Shown here in pieces: positions 30,456 to 34,155 of a stretch of DNA of 34,155 nucleotides (position 1 is the stretch's first letter; every line of letters starts with the position of its first letter). The stretch comes from an uncultured cyanobacterium. GTDB lineage: Bacteria > Cyanobacteriota > Vampirovibrionia > Gastranaerophilales > Gastranaerophilaceae. A program made the translations under genes and the position numbers. The stretch covers positions 1 through 34,155 of the forward strand of contig CABUXT010000025.1 of the NCBI GenBank assembly GCA_902495705.1, read 5' to 3'. The notes beneath the pieces were generated by a model. It was given only the letters and a program-made list of their open reading frames with translations, did not search any database and was not told the DNA's origin.

Positions 30456-31774
30456 TATTAAATTCTAACACTGTCGGAATCATTGCAGATGACCTTACAG
30501 GCGCAAATGATACCGCTTTACAATTCAAACTCAACGGTGCAGATACAAATATTTTGCTAAATACCGAAATTGAACCTGCTTGTTCTAATATGCAACAGGC
30601 ATGGGCGATTTCGACAGAATCTCGTAATATTTCAGCACAAGATGCGTTTGAAAAAGTTAAACAAGCTACAGAATTTTTGGTAGAAAAATTAAATCCTGAT
30701 TTCTTCTACAAAAAAATTGACTCAACCGTAAGAGGAAATATTGCGGTTGAAGTTATGTCTATGCTTGAAGTTTTGGGGTGGGATGCCGCTGTTGTCATGC
30801 CTGCATTTCCGCAAGAAGGAAGAATCACAGTAGGTGGTTATCACCTGTTGCGCGGTGTGCCGATTGAAAGAACAGAAATGGCTCGTGACCCACATTCTCC
30901 GATTGCAGAATCTCATTTGCCAACATTATTGCAAAGTCAACTTGGAGCAAATCTCAAAGATTTGGTCGGTTGTATTGAGTTAAAGACAATAATGGATGGT
31001 GCAGGTCCAATTTTGTTAGAAATAAACAAACTTATAAGCCAAGGTAAAAAAATAATCGTTGCAGACTCTGTTTCGACAATTGATTTAGAACAAATTGTTC
31101 TTGCTATGGGCAAATCTAATTACAAAATTTTGCCTGTCGGAACAGCTGCTGCCGGAAAAGTTTTGAGTAACGAATGGTTCTCTGAAAATAACGACTACAG
31201 CGAAGTTTTGCCTGTACGACTTCCAAAACTTCCAAAACTTATTGTATCAGGCAGTGCAACTCAAATTACGGCAAGTCAAATTGATAAACTTGAACAAATT
31301 GCAGATTACGAAGAAACTTGTTTGCCGATTGAACTTGATATGAACACCGTATTATCAGGGGTTGAAGAAAGTTTGGTAAACAGAATCGTCTCAAACCTGA
31401 CAGGAAATAACATCGTTTTGGTTCATACATCAAAATTGTTAAAGAATTTTGACGGATTTGCGGAAGACACAATCAAAGCAGATTTGACAAAATCAGGATT
31501 GGCTAATGTTATCACGGACTTTTTGGCAGAACTTTCTTCTCAAGTTTTGGCAAGAAAAAAAGCGGTATTAATTACGTTAGGCGGAGAAACTTCTTACAAA
31601 TGCTGTAATTCGATAAACGCAAACCAGCTACAACTGATTGATGAAGTTTTGCCTGCAATTGCACTAAGTAAAAACGCAAACTCAGACCAATGGATTGTTA
31701 CAAAGTCTGGAAACCTTGGCGGAGTTAATACCCTTATCGAAATTTTAAAATACTTTGAAAAACACGAAGAGTAA
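30452..31774 (+). CDS. Four-carbon acid sugar kinase family protein (DUF1537)
   Basis: A 440-residue kinase of the DUF1537/OtnK-DtnK family. The N-terminal sugar-binding domain starts GIIADDLTGANDTALQF and holds FFYKKIDSTVRGN and MPAFPQEGRITVGGYHLL; the C-terminal nucleotide-binding domain has LITLGGETSYKCC and TKSGNLGG. The family phosphorylates C4 acids such as D-threonate or D-erythronate at O4. A PdxA-family dehydrogenase follows after 6 bases, the same pairing as in D-threonate/D-erythronate degradation. ATG overlaps the ssb stop by 4 bases. Substrate cannot be assigned from sequence. Confidence 0.88.
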   Translation: MILNSNTVGIIADDLTGANDTALQFKLNGADTNILLNTEIEPACSNMQQAWAISTESRNISAQDAFEKVKQATEFLVEKLNPDFFYKKIDSTVRGNIAVEVMSMLEVLGWDAAVVMPAFPQEGRITVGGYHLLRGVPIERTEMARDPHSPIAESHLPTLLQSQLGANLKDLVGCIELKTIMDGAGPILLEINKLISQGKKIIVADSVSTIDLEQIVLAMGKSNYKILPVGTAAAGKVLSNEWFSENNDYSEVLPVRLPKLPKLIVSGSATQITASQIDKLEQIADYEETCLPIELDMNTVLSGVEESLVNRIVSNLTGNNIVLVHTSKLLKNFDGFAEDTIKADLTKSGLANVITDFLAELSSQVLARKKAVLITLGGETSYKCCNSINANQLQLIDEVLPAIALSKNANSDQWIVTKSGNLGGVNTLIEILKYFEKHEE

Positions 31775-31780
31775 TTTGTT

Positions 31781-32698
31781 ATGGATAAAATTATAATCAC
31801 AACAGGCGACCCAAACGGTATTGGGGCTGAAATTACTATGAAAGCACTCAAGGCTTTGGATTTGCCTGACGAAAAAATTGCAATTATATCAAATAAAAAA
31901 ATTTTAGACTACTACGGAAAACTTGATAAGAACTACGAAATTATTGAAGTTCCGTATGATGAAAATGACATAAAAGCAGGACAGGTAACAAAAGAAGCAG
32001 GCGAATTCAGTTTTCAATCTTTAAAATTAGCTTGCGAATTAAAGCCAAAAGCCATCGTCACAGCACCGGTTGCCAAAAATGCCCTACATTTAGCAGGTCA
32101 CAATTTCAACGGTCAAACTGAAGTATTGCAACACTTTTTGGCTCATGACAATCAACTTGCGGAAATGCTTTTTGTTGCAAACGGATTCAGAGTTTTGCTA
32201 TTAACAAGGCACTGCGGCCTAAAAGATATCAATTTGACAAAAGATATCGTTGTCACGAAAGTTGAAAACCTTGTAAAAACTTTCCAAAAACAATTTGGAA
32301 TAAATAATCCTAAATTTGCACTTTGCGGATTTAATCCACACTCAGGGGAAGATGGGATTTTAGGAATGGAAGAAATTGATATTTTGATTCCTGCGGTAAA
32401 AAATTTGCAAAATGAAGGTATTGATATAACAATGCCACTGCCTGCCGATACTTTGTTTGTGGATGCAGCAAAAAGCTACTTTGCAAACACGAAAGACAAA
32501 TATGATTGCTATATTGCCAATTACCATGACCAAGGACTTATACCAATAAAAACAGTCGCTGGCGAAAACACTGTCAATATGACAATTGGTCTTGATATTG
32601 TGAGAACGTCTCCTGGGCATGGAACAGCCTTTGATATTGCAGGCAAAAATATTGCATCTCCAAATGGGATGATTGCGGCAATTAAAGAAGTTCTATAA
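31781..32698 (+). CDS. pdxA: PdxA-family 4-phospho-hydroxyacid dehydrogenase
   Basis: A 305-residue NAD-dependent dehydrogenase of the PdxA family. TTGDPNGIGAEI at the start, TAPVAKNAL (94-102), H144 (TRHCGLKD) and H249 (NYHDQGLIPIK) fit; at the position of the first metal His of E. coli PdxA (GHTE) this protein has GQTE (Q112). PdxA makes part of vitamin B6 from 4-phosphohydroxy-L-threonine; PdxA2 relatives oxidise D-threonate or D-erythronate 4-phosphate. The adjacent DUF1537 kinase favours the second role, or a B6 role with the kinase as a salvage step. It ends base-to-base against the convergent prepilin gene. Confidence 0.87.
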   Translation: MDKIIITTGDPNGIGAEITMKALKALDLPDEKIAIISNKKILDYYGKLDKNYEIIEVPYDENDIKAGQVTKEAGEFSFQSLKLACELKPKAIVTAPVAKNALHLAGHNFNGQTEVLQHFLAHDNQLAEMLFVANGFRVLLLTRHCGLKDINLTKDIVVTKVENLVKTFQKQFGINNPKFALCGFNPHSGEDGILGMEEIDILIPAVKNLQNEGIDITMPLPADTLFVDAAKSYFANTKDKYDCYIANYHDQGLIPIKTVAGENTVNMTIGLDIVRTSPGHGTAFDIAGKNIASPNGMIAAIKEVL

Positions 32699-33457
32699 CT
32701 ATTTCCACGGATAACTTTTATCTATACTCCAACCTGCACGACGGATTTTTTCGGCACAGTATTCACCTGTTCCGGTTTTGGAGCAGTTTTTGTTAATTTC
32801 ATCATTAGATTTTTCAAAACCGTAAGGTCTGATACCTCCGCCATTTTCTGTTACACGAGTTAAAAAGAAAACATCTCGCCCAAGTCTGTTTGGCTTTTCT
32901 CTACCATTTATATCAACAATGATTTCATAAACATTCTTTTTCTTTTCACCCTTTCCGCCATCATCATCTGCCCATGTTGAAAATAAAGATACGACTGTTA
33001 CACCATCAAGAGTAACAAAAGAGGTTCTAAGCCTTTGCTCTACAACATACCAACCGTTTTGAGTCCCGTTTGCATTTGTCCATGGTGTTGGTTTACCATA
33101 ACCACAATAATCTGAATAATCGCAGAAATGAGAGACTTTGATATATGGTGCCCAATAGGTATTAAAATATTCGGTCGACGTGATTTGTAATTGGTCGGCT
33201 CCTGGTTCTCCAACATCATCAAAAGATAATTTGTAAGCCTGATTCAAAACAGAAATAGCCTTTTTCAACTTGTTCACCGTAGCTTCTTGTTGGTAGTGTT
33301 GAATCAAATTAGGAATGGTCATCGCAACTATTACACCGATTATCCCAAGGGTGATTAAAACTTCAGCAAGTGTAAACCCCAATTTCACTTTGGTTGGCAC
33401 GTGCGTAGCACCTTCTGCCAGAGTAAAACCTAATTTCATTTTGGAATTTTTGACCAT
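32699..33457 (-). CDS. Prepilin/pseudopilin-like protein with duplicated leader motif (module 2)
   Basis: A 252-residue pilin-like protein. The processing motif occurs twice with a period of 17 residues: MKLGFTLAE (7-15), GATHVPT, then VKLGFTLAE (24-32) followed by the true membrane helix VLITLGIIGVIVAMTIPNL. Both have Gly|Phe and Glu at +5, but only the second is followed by the helix, so cleavage at G27|F28 is expected. The exported part has DINGREKPNRLGRDVF and ends CSKTGTGEYCAEK, matching the protein at 25882, so the two are paralogues. GAGGT is 6 bases before the ATG. A strong promoter lies at 33496-33524. Confidence 0.88.
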   Translation of the reverse strand: MVKNSKMKLGFTLAEGATHVPTKVKLGFTLAEVLITLGIIGVIVAMTIPNLIQHYQQEATVNKLKKAISVLNQAYKLSFDDVGEPGADQLQITSTEYFNTYWAPYIKVSHFCDYSDYCGYGKPTPWTNANGTQNGWYVVEQRLRTSFVTLDGVTVVSLFSTWADDDGGKGEKKKNVYEIIVDINGREKPNRLGRDVFFLTRVTENGGGIRPYGFEKSNDEINKNCSKTGTGEYCAEKIRRAGWSIDKSYPWK

Positions 33458-33495
33458 ATTTATACCTCATTCGCTATATCTTATTAGTTATAGTC

Positions 33496-33524
33496 AATAT
33501 AATATATAGAACTAAAATTGTCAA
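33496..33524 (-). promoter_or_regulatory. Strong promoter of prepilin module 2
   Basis: On the minus strand TTGACA (perfect), 17-base spacer, TATATT. The -35 ends 1 base before the ATG of the divergent regulator gene, so the regulator's own leader would overlap it. Confidence 0.7.
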
Positions 33525-33525
33525 C

Positions 33526-33810
33526 ATGGGCGAACAAAATGAACTAAAGAAATCGAAAAAGCAATTGTTATTAAAGACAATCGGCGAAATTGTGAAAGAA
33601 AAACGACTTGGGCTTAAAAAAGGGATTTTGCTATTGAGCTATGAATATGACATCCCCAATACCTCACTTGCCCAACTGGAAAAAGGAAAACGCGATGTGC
33701 AGATATCGACTCTTTGGAAACTGTCAGAAGCCCTAGGAATGACTTTCCCTGAGTTCATTTCAGAAGTAACCAAACGCCTGCCTGAAAATTTTAAATTGAT
33801 TGATGATTGA
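33526..33810 (+). CDS. XRE-family transcriptional regulator (module 2)
   Basis: A 94-residue Cro/C1-type helix-turn-helix protein (HTH_3): IGEIVKEKR, then YEYDIPNTSLAQLEKGKRDVQISTLWKLSEALGMTFPEF. The SLAQLEKGKRDV segment is the usual recognition helix plus turn. No ribosome site before the ATG; it may be leaderless. It faces the prepilin gene 68 bases away, the same layout as at 25882-26879. Confidence 0.85.
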   Translation: MGEQNELKKSKKQLLLKTIGEIVKEKRLGLKKGILLLSYEYDIPNTSLAQLEKGKRDVQISTLWKLSEALGMTFPEFISEVTKRLPENFKLIDD

Positions 33811-33908
33811 TAAAAAAGGTGCATAACAGCCCCTTTCAGAATCTTTGTTTGAATTATTTAACACTTATGTCATTCCGAAAGCTTATTTAACCAAACTATT
33901 TAAACATT

Positions 33909-34029
33909 GTCATTCCGAACTGCGGATTTTGGCAAGTGCGCCGTGTGAACGAAGTGAACCCAGCACGTCTTGGCGAGAGCTGCGTTGAGCCGGTCGAGTC
34001 GCCAATAATCCAAGACAGTTTCAGAATCT
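33909..34029. repeat. Palindromic repeat with 100-base insert, copy 2
   Basis: GTC, ATTCCGAA (33912-33919), 100-base insert, TTCAGAAT (34020-34027), CT. One stem position is a G-U type mismatch. Inner arms TTGGCGA and TCGCCAA pair perfectly; in copy 1 the right arm is CCGCCAA, still able to pair by wobble. Confidence 0.85.
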
Positions 34030-34155
34030 TTTCAATAATCAGGATTAAACAAAAGCATCTATTGATAAAATTATTTTCATGCACTCCGTGCAGGGGTGCT
34101 TTTGGTGGCAAAAGCACCGCAAAACCACCGACACGCCAATGTTCACATCAAACTA
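34021..34155 (-). repeat. Terminal repeat, inverted copy at window end
   Basis: Reverse complement of bases 1-135, identical over about the first 100 and with a handful of mismatches after. It partly overlaps the right arm of the preceding palindromic repeat. Confidence 0.92.

Larger units (their letters stand above)
33811..34155. other. 345-base gene-free window end made of repeats
   Basis: Holds single arms of the palindromic family (TTTCAGAATCT at about 33834 and GTCATTCCGAA at about 33870), a palindromic repeat with the 100-base insert (33909-34029) and the inverted copy of the terminal repeat. No gene. Confidence 0.75.

Noticed and set aside
127..34029. CRISPR array
   Set aside because: The repeats are dispersed over the whole window, palindromic and not regularly spaced; no cas genes. 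The Cas4-like nuclease belongs with the helicase.
33896..34117. 73-codon minus-strand frame at the window end
   Set aside because: Lies wholly inside repeats also found elsewhere in the window.
1..34155. The inverted end repeats as ends of one 34-kb transposon
   Set aside because: No transposase or recombinase, a third copy lies inside, the content is ordinary housekeeping genes, and an assembly break explains the ends better.
1..34155. tRNA, rRNA or other standard RNA genes
   Set aside because: I looked for tRNA T-arm and acceptor patterns in all gaps and saw none; no rRNA-like stretch.

Overview
The window is an AT-rich bacterial segment carrying 34 genes that I can support, no tRNA or rRNA genes and no transposase. 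It most resembles a gut-associated, non-photosynthetic relative of the cyanobacteria (Vampirovibrionia/Melainabacteria, probably Gastranaerophilales). This is inference, based on a Ycf23/DUF561 gene of the cyanobacterial/plastid type, a DUF4330 protein, lipopolysaccharide heptose and O-antigen ligase genes, several prepilins with a GFTLAEVLITLGIIG-type leader, and small proteins of unknown function with a shared N-terminal style. The first and last ~135 bases are near-perfect inverted copies of one repeat, so the window is probably a complete assembly contig that broke in a multi-copy repeat.

Layout. 1-1755: repeats, a PAP2 phosphatase and a convergent hypothetical gene. 1960-6443: a tightly packed forward run of yebC, a GAF-GGDEF diguanylate cyclase, tsaE, tsaB (t6A tRNA modification) and a large hypothetical protein. 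6542-7791: a zinc-ribbon protein and two small unknowns. 7783-10693 (minus): heptose-phosphate kinase, DUF4330 protein and O-antigen ligase-like protein. 10903-11781: a hypothetical protein behind a terminator-like hairpin. 11788-14552 (minus): gcvT-gcvH-gcvPA without gcvPB. 14630-19151 (minus): a 1.3-kDa-residue-scale helicase with a degenerate and an active helicase half, plus a separate Fe-S PD-(D/E)XK nuclease (AddAB-like). 19299-21536: a winged-helix protein, a RelA/SpoT-domain protein and a small partner gene. 21620-22702: a DnaJ-like chaperone. 23183-25558 (minus): a FeoA-FeoB fusion. 25882-26879 and 32699-33810: two modules, each a prepilin gene facing a small XRE regulator. 27244-30019: Ycf23, a PDZ-less HtrA-like protease and an MlaE permease. 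30108-32698: ssb, a DUF1537 sugar-acid kinase and a PdxA-family dehydrogenase, closely coupled.

Three things stand out. First, a ~40-base promoter-like element (TTTAGCAAT, 14 bases, ATACTTTATATA) occurs with invariant spacing in front of three otherwise unrelated unknown genes (7387, 10903, 19659), one of which encodes the RelA/SpoT-domain protein; this looks like a small regulon. Second, the gene-poor gaps are built from a family of short palindromes whose stems vary by compensating changes and whose loops are either 5 bases or filled with 45-, 68- or 100-base inserts. Third, several proteins are modified versions of known families: the two-part helicase, the alarmone-synthetase-like protein with a large insertion, and a prepilin with a duplicated processing signal. 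All calls come from reading the sequence; no database search was run.
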